From contig NZ_JBEXUX010000044.1 of the NCBI RefSeq assembly GCF_040629175.1, positions 1 to 64,000 of the forward strand: DNA of 64,000 bases. The letters are read 5' to 3'. Both the position numbers and the translations under genes were made by a program. How positions within the stretch are numbered: the stretch's first letter is position 1; each line of letters opens with the position of its first letter. Under the pieces are notes generated by a model. That model saw nothing but the letters and a program-made list of their open reading frames with translations. It did no database searches and was not told the DNA's origin. Shown in pieces: positions 8,454-17,445 of this stretch. This stretch comes from Embleya sp040629175 (GTDB taxonomy: Bacteria; Actinomycetota; Actinomycetes; Streptomycetales; Streptomycetaceae).

Positions 8454-9854
8454 GTGACTTTTCGCCCCGTCGAGTCGATCCGCCGCCCGTTCCCGTCCTG
8501 GTCCGCGGCCCGCCGCTCGTTCGCCTTCGACGTCACACTCGCCGTCTCGATCGGGCTGCTCACCTCGGGGCTCAACTTCGCCCAGCACCTGCGGGATGGC
8601 GGCGACTTCACCGACACCGGCGCGCAGATCTCGTTCCTGGTCGAGCTGACCTCCGGACTGGTGCTGATCATCCGGCGCCGGCATCCGGTGTTGTGTGCGT
8701 GGATCGCGGCGCTCACGCTGTTGCAGGAACAGGCCCTGGGCGGTTGCTTCGCGGCCTACGCCGTCGCGGTGTACGTGCAGGATCGGCGCAGGATGTGGCT
8801 GACCATCGGGGTGCTGTGCGTGGCCACCTGGCACCCGTGGGACTGGCGGGATCTGGGCAACGGCACCGCGAACATGCTCGTGATCCTCACCCCCGCGTGC
8901 TACGGCCTGTACATCGCCTCCCGCCGCCGACTCTTCGCCGCGCTCGGCGAGCGCGCCGAACGTGCGGAACGGGAGCAGGAGTTGCGCGCCGAGCAGGCAC
9001 GCGAGGAGGAACGCAACCGGCTGGCCGGGGACATGCACGACATCGTCACGCACCGGGTCAGCCTGATGGTCCTCCAGGCCGGCGCGATGCGCTTGCGGGC
9101 GCCCGACGACGCGACCCGTACGGCGGCCGAGGACCTGCGCTCCACCGGCTGCCAGGCGCTGGCCGAACTGCGGGACCTGGTGGCGGTGTTGCGCACCGCC
9201 GAGGAGCGCACCGCGGGCGCGCCGGTGGAACCCGCGGTGCTCGACCTGTCCGCGCTGGTCGACGAGTCGCTCGCGGCGGGCGTGGACGTGCGCCTGGACG
9301 TGCGGGGCACCGTGCGACCCGCCTCGCCGGTGGTGGTGCGCACCGCGTATCGGGTGGTCCAGGAGTCGCTGACCAACGTGCACAAACACGCCCCCGGCGC
9401 CTTCGTTCGCATCCTGCTCCGGTACGGCCCCGCCGAGTTGCGGATCACCGTCACCAATACCGCGGCCACCGGTCCGCGCGAGATCGAACTGGGCTCCGGC
9501 GGCACCGGCTTGGTCGGGCTGGCGCGCCGGATCGAGTTGACCGGTGGCAGCTTCGGCGCGGGCCCGCGTCCGGACGGCGGTTTCGCCTTGGACGCGCGGC
9601 TGCCGCTGGCGCCGACCGAATCGACCGAATCGGCCGAATCGGCCGAGCCGACGGATCCGCCGGCACCGACCCCGGCCGCGCCGGGGCGGTCGACCCGGGA
9701 GCCGGGAGCCGCGCCGGGCGCGGTCGACCGGCCGACTCGATCACGCGCGTTGCGGGCCGCCGGCCGAGCAGGGCGTACCGGCGGGCAACGCGCACAATCG
9801 GAACCGGAATCGCCACCGGGAGTACTCACCGGGTCACACCCCGAAATCGGTTGA
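8454..9854 (+). CDS. DesK/NarL-type sensor histidine kinase, orphan
   Basis: A 466-residue protein. Four or so membrane segments cover residues 20-150, then a coiled-coil linker rich in Glu/Arg (LGERAERAEREQELRAEQAR). The H box EERNRLAGDMHDIVTHRVSL follows, then an N box RVVQESLTNVHKHAPGA and a G box GTGLVGLARRIELTGGSF. The last 90 residues are a low-complexity Thr/Ser/Glu then Pro/Arg tail not found in most relatives. No response regulator is next to it. The GTG at 8454 was chosen because a -10-like TACCGT ends seven bases before it (8441-8446), consistent with a leaderless transcript; an in-frame GTG at 8445 is the alternative. The 275 bases upstream separate it from the divergent hydrolase. 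Confidence 0.85.
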   Translation: MTFRPVESIRRPFPSWSAARRSFAFDVTLAVSIGLLTSGLNFAQHLRDGGDFTDTGAQISFLVELTSGLVLIIRRRHPVLCAWIAALTLLQEQALGGCFAAYAVAVYVQDRRRMWLTIGVLCVATWHPWDWRDLGNGTANMLVILTPACYGLYIASRRRLFAALGERAERAEREQELRAEQAREEERNRLAGDMHDIVTHRVSLMVLQAGAMRLRAPDDATRTAAEDLRSTGCQALAELRDLVAVLRTAEERTAGAPVEPAVLDLSALVDESLAAGVDVRLDVRGTVRPASPVVVRTAYRVVQESLTNVHKHAPGAFVRILLRYGPAELRITVTNTAATGPREIELGSGGTGLVGLARRIELTGGSFGAGPRPDGGFALDARLPLAPTESTESAESAEPTDPPAPTPAAPGRSTREPGAAPGAVDRPTRSRALRAAGRAGRTGGQRAQSEPESPPGVLTGSHPEIG

Positions 9855-10183
9855 TACCCGGCTGATCCGTCCGGGCCGGATTCCGCATCCTCGACACGTG
9901 TCACCGGCGCTTGGGTGTTGACTTGACCGGCCCCCGGATGGACCCTCGGGCCAACCACCTCGCGAGCCGCCGGCGGCGGACGCCGACTCGGCAACGCACC
10001 GTCCAGGCACGCCGTCACGTCGTGGACCCGGGAACATCCACCGGTCCCGACGCAGCACTCGCATCGCGATCCACCGGCACCTCGGCACCGCAGCAGATCG
10101 ATCGTCCGGAATCGGAACCTCCGCTTCCGCATGTCGAATTCCCCCGGGCTGCAGGCCCTCGGGACGCCCGGAAAGGCGACCTG
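9855..10183. other. Intergenic region before cholesterol oxidase
   Basis: This stretch of 329 bases holds no supported gene. Open frames in it translate to Arg/Pro/Ser-rich sequence with no similarity I recognise. The only functional element seen is the ribosome binding site GGAAAGG about seven bases before the ATG at 10184. A promoter must lie here but no convincing -35/-10 pair stands out. Confidence 0.4.
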
Positions 10184-12022
10184 ATGCCACGACCGAACCC
10201 CATGAATCCGAACCGCGTGAACTCGAAGCACGGGCACTCGAACCACGTGCGTCCGGACCACCCCACCGACCCCCCGACCCACCCGTCGAGCCCCGCGTCC
10301 GGCGCGCCCTCGCGCCGCACGCTCCTGGGGGGCCTCGCCGGCGCCGCCGCACTCGCGGCGACCCAGTGGACGCCCGTCGGTCTGATCCCGGCGAGCGAGG
10401 CGGGCGCCGCGCCCACCCCGCCCGACTTCCCGACCGGCATCACCCTGGGCGTGCAGCAATACCGGAACTGGTCCGGCGAACTGCGCGCGGACGACGTCTG
10501 GACGGCGGTGCCCGCGCACCCCTCGGATGTGGTGATCCTGGCGAACTGGGCCCGGGCCAAGGGCTATCGGCTGCGCCCGCGCGGAATGAGCCACAACTGG
10601 TCGCCGATCCTGATCCCCACCGGCGCGGACACCTCGCACACCCTGATGGTCGACACCACGCAACATCTGACCTCGCTGGTGGTCAACCCGGGATCGCCCA
10701 CCACGGTGACCGTCGAGACCGGGTGCAGCGTCGAACGGCTGCTGACCGCACTGGAACAGGCCGGGCGGGGGCTGATCGCGACCACCGCGCCGGGCAAGCT
10801 GAGCGTGGGCGGTGTGCTGGCCATCGGCGCGCACGGCAGCGGGATCCCGACGCCGGGCGAGACGTTGCCGCAGGGCGGTACGTACGGCACGCTGAGCAAC
10901 CTGGTGTTGTCGCTGACCGCGGTGGTGTGGAACCAGGCCGCCGGCGCGTACGTGCTCCGCACCTTCCAGCGCAACGACCCGGAGATCGGTCCGTTCCTGG
11001 TGCACCTGGGCCGTGCCTTCGTCACCGAGGTCACCCTGCAGACCAACGCGAACCAACGGCTGCGCTGCCAGAACTTCTACCACGACCAGATCGGCACACT
11101 GCTGGGCCCGGCCGGCGGCGGTGGCAAGAAACTCGCCGACTACATCCGCGATTCGGGTCGGGTCGAGGTGATCTGGTTCCCGTTCACCACCGTGCCCTGG
11201 CTCAAGGTGTGGAGCGTGGCGCCGAGCAAGCCGTGGGTCTCCACCCGGGTGGAGAATCCGTATCCGTACACGTTCGCCAACTTCGTCACCGAGGACCAGG
11301 CGAAGTTCCTGGCCGACATCGCCACCGGCAACGTGGGCGCGACCGAGGTGTTCACCAACGCCGAGATGGCGGTCGTGGGTTCGGGCCTGATCGTGACCTG
11401 GACCTGGGACATCTGGGGATGGTCGAAGAACACCCAGCTCTTCGTCGAGCCGACCACGCTGCGCATCCACGAGGGCGGCTGGGCGGTCTTGACGGCGCGG
11501 GCCAACGTGCAGCGGGTGCTCAACGAGTTCTTCGTCCGGTACACCGGCCTGTTGGGCGCATACAAGGCCAACGGCCAGTATCCGTGCAACAGTCCGATCG
11601 AGCTTCGGGTGACCGGCATCGACCGGGCGAGCGAGGTGGTCACCGCGAACGCGGTCGAACCGACCCTGTCCGCCGCCCGGCCGCGCCCCGACCACCCCGA
11701 GTGGGACACCGTGGTCTGGCTGGACGTGGCGACCCTGCCCGGCACGCCCGCCAACCACGACTTCTACCAACAGATGGACGCCTGGATCTGGGGCAACTAC
11801 ACCGGCAACTACGCGTGTGTGCGGCCGGAGTGGTCCAAGGGCTGGGCGTACGGGGTCGACGGCGCGTGGACCGACACGGCCGCGGTGACCGGTCGGATCC
11901 CGAATTCCTTCCGCACCGGGCTGCCCACGACGAGCAACTTCGACGCGGCCCGGGCCACGTTCAACAAGTACGATCCGGGCCGGGTCTTCTCCAACACCTT
12001 CCTCGACCTCCTCCTGCCCTGA
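10184..12022 (+). CDS. Type II cholesterol oxidase, covalent FAD, Tat-exported
   Basis: A 612-residue protein. A twin-arginine signal is seen at residues 44-60 (RRTLLGG followed by an Ala-rich core), preceded by a 40-residue Asn/His/Pro-rich leader. The VAO-type FAD-binding domain follows: RPRGMSHNWSP places His137 where type II (Brevibacterium sterolicum) cholesterol oxidase attaches FAD covalently. Next come GKLSVGGVLAIGAHGSG and a large cholesterol-binding domain ending with NKYDPGRVFSNTF. The family oxidises 3-beta-hydroxysterols to 3-keto-4-ene products with release of H2O2. It stands alone, with no sterol catabolic genes nearby, so a role in attacking exogenous sterols or membranes is more likely than growth on cholesterol. 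The substrate is inferred from family. Confidence 0.85.
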   Translation: MPRPNPMNPNRVNSKHGHSNHVRPDHPTDPPTHPSSPASGAPSRRTLLGGLAGAAALAATQWTPVGLIPASEAGAAPTPPDFPTGITLGVQQYRNWSGELRADDVWTAVPAHPSDVVILANWARAKGYRLRPRGMSHNWSPILIPTGADTSHTLMVDTTQHLTSLVVNPGSPTTVTVETGCSVERLLTALEQAGRGLIATTAPGKLSVGGVLAIGAHGSGIPTPGETLPQGGTYGTLSNLVLSLTAVVWNQAAGAYVLRTFQRNDPEIGPFLVHLGRAFVTEVTLQTNANQRLRCQNFYHDQIGTLLGPAGGGGKKLADYIRDSGRVEVIWFPFTTVPWLKVWSVAPSKPWVSTRVENPYPYTFANFVTEDQAKFLADIATGNVGATEVFTNAEMAVVGSGLIVTWTWDIWGWSKNTQLFVEPTTLRIHEGGWAVLTARANVQRVLNEFFVRYTGLLGAYKANGQYPCNSPIELRVTGIDRASEVVTANAVEPTLSAARPRPDHPEWDTVVWLDVATLPGTPANHDFYQQMDAWIWGNYTGNYACVRPEWSKGWAYGVDGAWTDTAAVTGRIPNSFRTGLPTTSNFDAARATFNKYDPGRVFSNTFLDLLLP

Positions 12023-12038
12023 CCCACCCGCCCGATCG

Positions 12039-12758
12039 TCACCCGCCGGCGTCGCCGCTCTCGTGCCCGTTCTCGTTCGCGTCGAGCCAGCCGTCGTCCA
12101 GTGCGCCGTTGTCGTCGTGTACGACGAACTCCCGTTCCACAGAATCGATTTCGTATTCGCCCAGCGCGGCCACCAGGGCCGCCGTCGCCGCGGCGGCGGC
12201 CTCGTCGCCGACCCGGTGGCAGCGCTGGGTGACGAACCGCTCGGACCGTCCGTCCGCCCGCACACGGCGCGCGTTGTACGACAGATGCGCGCCGTGCCCG
12301 ACCACCGCGGCGGCAAGCGCGGCCGGGTCGACGTCCCCGGTCAACACGAGCTTGAGGTGATGCTCGAAGTACGACTCGGGCCCGAGCGCGCGCGCCGCCG
12401 CGTCCGTGCGCGGCACGCCGGGGTGCCACGGCGCCGCCTCGATCTTGATCCGGGTCACCGAATATCCGTCCCGGCGCAGCTCCGCGGCCAACGCGGCGGC
12501 CCGCTCGCGGGCTCGGGTCAGCGTCGTGGTCGCCCGCTCGGTCAGCATCGGCTGGGACACCGTGCGCCCGCGCGCGAGCACGATGTGGGTCAGGCCCACC
12601 CCGTAGCCGCCGGCCCGGCGGGCCAGCGTGTCCACATCGTCCGTACGCACCGTGACGTGCGTCTCGAACTCCCCGACCAGGTCGGCGGGGAAGGCCCGGG
12701 GCGGGTCGCCGATTCGGCGGGCCCGGCTGCTCTCGGTGGCTTCGGTCGACGCGTGCAC
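12039..12758 (-). CDS. Conserved protein of unknown function with internal duplication
   Basis: A 239-residue protein from the GTG at 12758, preceded by a strong GGGAGGA at good distance; upstream TTG/GTG codons at 12797 and 12791 lack one. The protein shows two related halves. The first runs FETHVTVRTDDVD, THIVLARGR, QPMLTERA and VTRIKIEAAP. The second runs FEHHLKLVLTGDVD, AHLSYNARR, RFVTQRC and IDSVEREFVV. Each half is a beta-alpha-beta pattern starting with Phe-Glu-x-His. I do not recognise a characterised family and no catalytic motif is evident beyond the repeated His residues. It is convergent with the cholesterol oxidase and next to a membrane protein gene in the same direction. Confidence 0.7.
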   Translation of the reverse strand: MHASTEATESSRARRIGDPPRAFPADLVGEFETHVTVRTDDVDTLARRAGGYGVGLTHIVLARGRTVSQPMLTERATTTLTRARERAAALAAELRRDGYSVTRIKIEAAPWHPGVPRTDAAARALGPESYFEHHLKLVLTGDVDPAALAAAVVGHGAHLSYNARRVRADGRSERFVTQRCHRVGDEAAAAATAALVAALGEYEIDSVEREFVVHDDNGALDDGWLDANENGHESGDAGG

Positions 12759-12866
12759 CGCGCCATCCTCCCAGGTGGCGATCGCCGGCACCGGCAATTG
12801 CCGGGGCGGCGCGGGAGGGCCGCCGATCCCCCGGGACGGCGCCCGGGCCCGCGTACCGGACCGCGA

Positions 12867-13616
12867 TCAGCTCTGTTCGGTGCGCAACAGCCGCAGGAAC
12901 GCCTTGATCCCGGAGATCACTTCCCGGTTGTCGGTCAACTGGCCGATGGTGTCCTCGAATCGGCGCCCGAGCGCGTCGATCTTGCGGTCGGCCGCGTGGA
13001 ATTGCTCGGTCGCCCGCTCGGCGTCCTGCCCGGTCGTGGTCTTGAGCAGCGCGACCGTTTCGATCAGCACGGTGGTCCGCTCGTCCAGCCCCTCGACCCT
13101 GCGCTCCAACGTGGTCACCCGGTCGATCAGCGCGAGCACGTCCTCGCGCGGGTGGGTCACCTCGCGCAACATGCTCCGCAGCCGCTGCCCCAGGTGCTCC
13201 AGGTATGCCTGGCCGGGTCGGAACAGGGTGCTGAGCAGGTAGAACCCGGCGAACCAATAGCCCACCACGCCACCGGAGATCCAGGTGATCAGCGCGATCA
13301 CCGCCGCCGAGACGACATGCGCGCCGATCGCGCCCCACAACAACCGACGGGCGATCCGGCGTGCCTCGGGTTCACGCGCCTCGGGGACCGCGAGCCCGCG
13401 CTCCCGGCTGATCGCGATCTCCCGGATCAACCGCCGGGCCTGGAAGTGCAGGTTCCACGGCACGGTCAGCACCATGATCAACCAGAACAGGCACAACGCA
13501 CCCGCGCCCAGCGACAACAGGTCGGCCAACGACGTGTCCTCGACGAAATACAGGACGATGCCCAACACCGTCGTCCCGACCAGCAGCAAAGCTCCCAAAC
13601 CTTTGGCCGCACGCAC
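12867..13616 (-). CDS. Membrane protein with C-terminal coiled coil
   Basis: A 249-residue protein with a GTG start. Two hydrophobic hairpins are seen at about residues 8-55 (ALLLVGTTVLGIVLYF, ALCLFWLIMVLTV) and 95-130 (AHVVSAAVIALITWISGG, YWFAGFYLLSTLF). The C-terminal half is highly charged with heptad character (LIDRVTTLERRVEGLDERTT, RKIDALGRRFEDTIGQL), predicting a long coiled coil facing the cytoplasm. I do not recognise a family with known function; a scaffold or membrane-organising role is possible. It is 108 bases from the duplicated unknown protein and in the same orientation. Confidence 0.7.
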   Translation of the reverse strand: MRAAKGLGALLLVGTTVLGIVLYFVEDTSLADLLSLGAGALCLFWLIMVLTVPWNLHFQARRLIREIAISRERGLAVPEAREPEARRIARRLLWGAIGAHVVSAAVIALITWISGGVVGYWFAGFYLLSTLFRPGQAYLEHLGQRLRSMLREVTHPREDVLALIDRVTTLERRVEGLDERTTVLIETVALLKTTTGQDAERATEQFHAADRKIDALGRRFEDTIGQLTDNREVISGIKAFLRLLRTEQS

Positions 13617-13760
13617 CCGAACTCCACTCCCCCACCCGGCGATCCGGCCACCCCGAGTGGCGACCTGCTCGGACTGTAGGGCACGCCGATCGGCCCCGCC
13701 GCGCCGCGGGGACGTGCGGGTGCACCCGCACGCGGCAGCCCCCCGCGTGCGGCCGGGAGT

Positions 13761-15122
13761 CTAGTCGCGGTCCGGTATCCAGGACCCGTGGATGCCCGCC
13801 GGGACCCGGCGCGGGAGTTCGACCGTCGCGATCGGTGCGGCGGTGATGTCGCGCGCATCCAGCACCAGCAACTCGGAGCCGTCCCGGGCCAGATCGCCGA
13901 CCACGGTCAGCAGGTAGCCGTCGTCCTCGGCGGTACCGGCCGCGGCGGGTACGAACACCGCCTCGCCCGGCATGCGCCCCGGCCCCTGACCGGCGACCTG
14001 CCGCTCCCCGGTGCTCGCGTCGTACTTGACGATCGCATGCTCGTGCAGCCCCGCGCCGGGAAAGGCCAGCGCGTAGTCGAACCGGTGCGGTCGGCCGGTC
14101 CGGCGGGCGTCGATGGTCGGGAAGTCCACGACCAGCGAGTCGAGGTCCTCCTCGCCGGCCACGCCGGAGACCGGATCCAGCATCCACCGGTGCCGGATCG
14201 CGCCGATCAGCGGCGTCTGCGGGTGCCCGGGCGCGCCCACCCACCACTTCCAACTGCTCTCCCAGGAGGAGCGATCGAAGCGCGGCCCCTCGACCACGAT
14301 CCGCCCGCGCGCGTCCTCGTAGGCGTTGGCCACGTGCAACAACATGCCCGGCGCCACGTCGTACCAGGTCGCCGCGGCCGGCCCGGTCCTGGGCATCACA
14401 CCGATCCGCGGCGCGTAGGAGTCGCTCCACCGGTACGGGATGCCGGAGTGTTCGGCCGGGTTGAACACCACCGGCAGGTCCAGCCAGACCACGTGCCGCT
14501 CGGTCAGGCCGAAGTCGTGCATGAGGCAGGGGCCGGCGCCGGGAATCACCTCGGCCCGGGTGATCGCGCCCGCGGCGGACGCGACGTAATAGGTCAGAAA
14601 CGGCGGGAACGGCGAGTAGCCGAAGAAGTGCAACTCACCGGTGACGGGGTCCTCCTTCGGATGCGCGGTCATCGCGGTGGTCAACCGACCGGCGAAGTCG
14701 TACGGGCCGACCGTTTCCAACTCCCGGGTCACCTCGAACGGGACGTTGGCCTCCTGGAGCGCGAGCAACCGACCGCCGTGCTCGACGATGTGGGTGCCGG
14801 CGACGCTCGCGGTCCGGTCCACGCTGCCGTCCTCGCGTTGGAACGGCGCGCCGTCCAGGGCGGGCGTGCGCACCCAGCGGTTGCGGTACCACTCGGCACG
14901 CCCCTCCCGCAGCCGTATCCCGTGCAGCATGCCGCTGCCGCGAAACCAGTGGGTGGGCACATCCCCGGGTTTCGGGTTGTGTCCGTTCCGGAAGTATCGA
15001 CCGTTCAACTCGGCCGGCAGCTTGCCCCGCACGGCGAGGTCGAACCCGCTGATCTCGTCGGCGACGGGCGCGAAGTGGCCGACGAGGTAAGGCTTTTCGA
15101 GGTGCGGCAGCGTGCCGTTCAT
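13761..15122 (-). CDS. Carotenoid oxygenase (RPE65/CCD family)
   Basis: A 453-residue protein, the usual length for bacterial carotenoid/stilbene cleavage oxygenases. The N-terminus has PAELNGRYFRNGHNPKPG, typical of the family. All four Fe(II)-binding His appear present: in MTAHPKEDP (about 170), CLMHDFGLTERHVV (about 220), MLLHVANAYED (about 285) and GIHGSWIPD near the C-terminus. It would split a conjugated double bond with O2 in the cytoplasm, giving apocarotenoid or vanillin-like aldehydes. No carotenoid synthesis genes are near, so the natural substrate is uncertain. An AGAAGGGAG site precedes the ATG. The decayed TetR gene lies divergently upstream and may once have been its regulator. 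Confidence 0.9.
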   Translation of the reverse strand: MNGTLPHLEKPYLVGHFAPVADEISGFDLAVRGKLPAELNGRYFRNGHNPKPGDVPTHWFRGSGMLHGIRLREGRAEWYRNRWVRTPALDGAPFQREDGSVDRTASVAGTHIVEHGGRLLALQEANVPFEVTRELETVGPYDFAGRLTTAMTAHPKEDPVTGELHFFGYSPFPPFLTYYVASAAGAITRAEVIPGAGPCLMHDFGLTERHVVWLDLPVVFNPAEHSGIPYRWSDSYAPRIGVMPRTGPAAATWYDVAPGMLLHVANAYEDARGRIVVEGPRFDRSSWESSWKWWVGAPGHPQTPLIGAIRHRWMLDPVSGVAGEEDLDSLVVDFPTIDARRTGRPHRFDYALAFPGAGLHEHAIVKYDASTGERQVAGQGPGRMPGEAVFVPAAAGTAEDDGYLLTVVGDLARDGSELLVLDARDITAAPIATVELPRRVPAGIHGSWIPDRD

Positions 15123-15257
15123 GCGCAGGGCTCTCCCTTCTGAGGGGACCGGCCGGATCCGGGCGGTCGCCCGATCATCGAGTTACGATCAGTCGCGCCA
15201 GTTATGCATACTGACACTCGCCATCGCTGATCGCAGGCTCGACGCAAGGGCACACCC

Positions 15258-15580
15258 GTGACCCCCGCCTCTCCGTCCGGCCCGCGGGGCTCGCTGTCGC
15301 GAGCAGACGCGCACCGAGATCAAGGCGATCGCGGTGCGGCAGTTGGCCGAGGGTGGCACGGAGGCGGGGCCGGCCGGCGCCGGCGGCGCGGCCGGCGAAG
15401 CGCGACACGCGGGTCCGGCGCCGGCCGGCGCGGTGCTCGTGTGGACGCAACTGCACGGCGTGATCGGCCTGGAGGTGGCCGGTCGGTTCACGGGCATGGG
15501 CCACACCCCCACACGCTGCTCGGCACCGCCCTGGACCTGCTCGCGGACAGTTTCGCCCCGGCCCGACCCCCGGCCGGGCC
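15258..15580 (+). pseudogene. TetR/AcrR regulator, remnant with internal deletion and frameshifts
   Basis: Pieces of a TetR regulator occur in order but in different frames. A GTG start at 15258 gives VTPASPSGPRGSLSRA. A frame change follows, then from about 15301 EQTRTEIKAIAVRQLAEGGTEA, the first helix of a TetR HTH domain. The rest of the HTH and most of the ligand domain are missing. The C-terminal helix VLVWTQLHGVIGLEVAGRF follows at about 15430, then another frame change and HTLLGTALDLLADSFAPAR to about 15575. The product cannot bind DNA. Its position divergent from the carotenoid oxygenase suggests it was the local repressor. The rest of the 526-base gap (15123-15648) holds the promoter side of the oxygenase gene and the threonine aldolase terminator. 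Confidence 0.65.
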
Positions 15581-15597
15581 GAACACGAACACGCGAA

Positions 15598-15629
15598 GGC
15601 GGGCCGGGACTTACCGTCCCCGGCCCGCC
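15598..15629 (-). terminator. Hairpin downstream of threonine aldolase gene
   Basis: GGCGGGCCGGGAC and its near-exact reverse complement (one extra C) flank a short TTACC loop, 20 bases past the aldolase stop. It is a strong GC stem with no T tract, as is usual for this kind of genome. Confidence 0.55.
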
Positions 15630-15648
15630 GACCATCCGTGTGCACGCC

Positions 15649-16716
15649 CTACCGCGCGCCCAACTCCTCGCCGAGCGCGCTCGCGAACGCCTCGATGTCG
15701 CCCTCGGTGGTGTCGAAGGACGTCATCCAGCGCACCTCACCGATCGACTCGTCCCACGTGTAGAACCGGAACCGCTTCTGCATGCGCTCGGTGACGTCCG
15801 GGGGCAGCACCGCGAAGACCGCGTTCGCCTGCGGCATGCGACTGAGCGTCACACCGTCCAGGTCGACCACCTTCTCCGCGAGCAACGTCGCCATCGCGTT
15901 CGCGTGCCGGGCGTTGCGCAGCCACAGGTCACCGGCGAGCAGCGCCTCGAACTGCACCGACACGAAGCGCATCTTCGAGGCCAGTTGCATCGCGGCCTTG
16001 CGCAGGTAGCCGACGCCGCGCGCCGCGTCGGGGTTGAGCACCACGACGGCCTCGCCGAACATCAGGCCGCTCTTGGTGCCGCCGAAGGACAACACGTCCA
16101 CCCCGACGTCGGTGCTCAGCGCGCGCAGCGGCACATCCAGCGCCGCGGCCGCGTTGGCCAGGCGCGAGCCGTCCAGATGCGCGAGCATGCCGTGCTCGTG
16201 CGCGTGGGCGACCAAGGCGGCGATCTCGTCCGGCGTGTAGACGGTGCCCAGTTCGGTGCTCTCCGCGAAGGAGACCACCCGGGGCTGCGCCCGGTGCTGG
16301 TCGCCCCAGCCCCACGCGTGGGTGTCCACGAGTTCGGGGGTGAGCTTGCCGTCGGGGGTGTCCACGGTGAGCAGTTTCAGACCGGCCACCTTCTCCGGCG
16401 CACCGCACTCGTCCACGTGGATGTGCGCGGACGCCGCACAGATCACCGACTCCCAGCGGTCGGTCATCGACTGGAGACCGACCACGTTGGCGCCGGTGCC
16501 GTTGAACACCGGGAACACCTGCGCGCGTTCGCCGAAGTGCGCCCGGAAGACGTCGGCGAGGTGCTCGGTGTACACGTCCTCGCCGTACGAGATCTGGTGG
16601 CCACCGTTGGCCGCGCCGATCGCGGCCAACACCTCGGGGTGGATGCCCGCGTAGTTGTCGCTCGCGAAGCCGCGCGCGTCGGGGTCGTGACGCGGGGTCA
16701 GGGGACGTTCAGGCAC
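15649..16716 (-). CDS. Low-specificity L-threonine aldolase family (PLP)
   Basis: A 355-residue PLP enzyme of the beta-eliminating lyase/threonine aldolase family, expected to split L-threonine or a related beta-hydroxy amino acid into glycine and an aldehyde. Landmarks are FASDNYAGIHPEVL at the N-terminus, YGEDVYTEHL, FNGTGANVVGL, AHLDGSRLANAA (cofactor-binding Asp) and SFGGTKSGLMFGEA, where the Lys binds PLP. A GTG start at 16716 preceded by GGGAAAA overlaps the SDR gene by 19 bases, so translation is coupled. It is the third gene of the DUF6421-SDR-aldolase operon, which implies that its physiological substrate may be something other than threonine. Confidence 0.88.
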   Translation of the reverse strand: MPERPLTPRHDPDARGFASDNYAGIHPEVLAAIGAANGGHQISYGEDVYTEHLADVFRAHFGERAQVFPVFNGTGANVVGLQSMTDRWESVICAASAHIHVDECGAPEKVAGLKLLTVDTPDGKLTPELVDTHAWGWGDQHRAQPRVVSFAESTELGTVYTPDEIAALVAHAHEHGMLAHLDGSRLANAAAALDVPLRALSTDVGVDVLSFGGTKSGLMFGEAVVVLNPDAARGVGYLRKAAMQLASKMRFVSVQFEALLAGDLWLRNARHANAMATLLAEKVVDLDGVTLSRMPQANAVFAVLPPDVTERMQKRFRFYTWDESIGEVRWMTSFDTTEGDIEAFASALGEELGAR

Positions 16717-17408
16717 AGTCTTTTCCCGTTCAGGTCGATTGCCGCGGTGGTCCACAGGCCGGCGATCTCGTCGGCCAGGTCGACCACGTCGGTGAAGCCG
16801 GCGAATTTTGCGTTGGGTCGAGCCTGCCGCATCGCGTCGTTCACGAGCGCCTTGACCACCAGGATGGTGGCCGCCGCGTCGCTCTCGGCGAACGCGTCGG
16901 CGAGCGCGAGCGTCCAGGTCTCCGCAGCCGCCTTGGCCGCCGCGTAGCCCGCGTTGCCCTGGGTCGGTCGGCCGGCCGCCGCCGCGGAGACCAACACGAA
17001 GCGCCCGTTCGCACTGCGGGCGAGCGCCTCGTGGAAGGCGAGGCTGGTGTGCTGCACGGTGCGCACGAGCAGGTCGTGCAGGAAGGCCCAGTCGTCGAGC
17101 GAGTTGTCGCCGAACTTCTTGCCCCCGCGCCACCCGCCGACCAGGTGCACGAGGCCGTCCACCCGACCGTGCTCGCGCTCGACGTCCGCCGCCCATCGGC
17201 GGGTGGCGGCCGCGTCCAGCAGATCCACCACCGCGCCGCGGGCCCCGGGCGCCGCGTCCACGCTGTCGCGCAACCGCTCGGCGTTCGCGTCCGCGCCGTA
17301 CACGTGCGCACCGGCCCGCGTCAGCCGCGCGAGCACCGCGTGGCCGGCGGGCCCACCCGCGCCGGCGACCGCGATCACCGCACCGTCGAGACCGTTCATC
17401 GCACCCAC
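16698..17408 (-). CDS. Short-chain dehydrogenase/reductase family protein
   Basis: A 236-residue protein with a Rossmann N-terminus. The dinucleotide loop is VAGAGGPAGHAV, an altered form of TGxxxGxG. It has YGADANAERL, HLVGGWRGGKKF in place of the usual NNAG region, LVSAAAAGRPTQGNAGYAAAKAA with the Tyr-x3-Lys catalytic pair, and a shortened C-terminus. The unusual loop HLVGGW..GK suggests a specialised substrate. ATG at 17408 and ATG at 17399 are both possible starts. It lies between the DUF6421 and aldolase genes, in the same operon. Confidence 0.8.
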   Translation of the reverse strand: MGAMNGLDGAVIAVAGAGGPAGHAVLARLTRAGAHVYGADANAERLRDSVDAAPGARGAVVDLLDAAATRRWAADVEREHGRVDGLVHLVGGWRGGKKFGDNSLDDWAFLHDLLVRTVQHTSLAFHEALARSANGRFVLVSAAAAGRPTQGNAGYAAAKAAAETWTLALADAFAESDAAATILVVKALVNDAMRQARPNAKFAGFTDVVDLADEIAGLWTTAAIDLNGKRLCLNVP

Positions 17409-17445
17409 TCCTCGTTCACCGTGTCGTTCGCCGCGCCGTTGGCCG

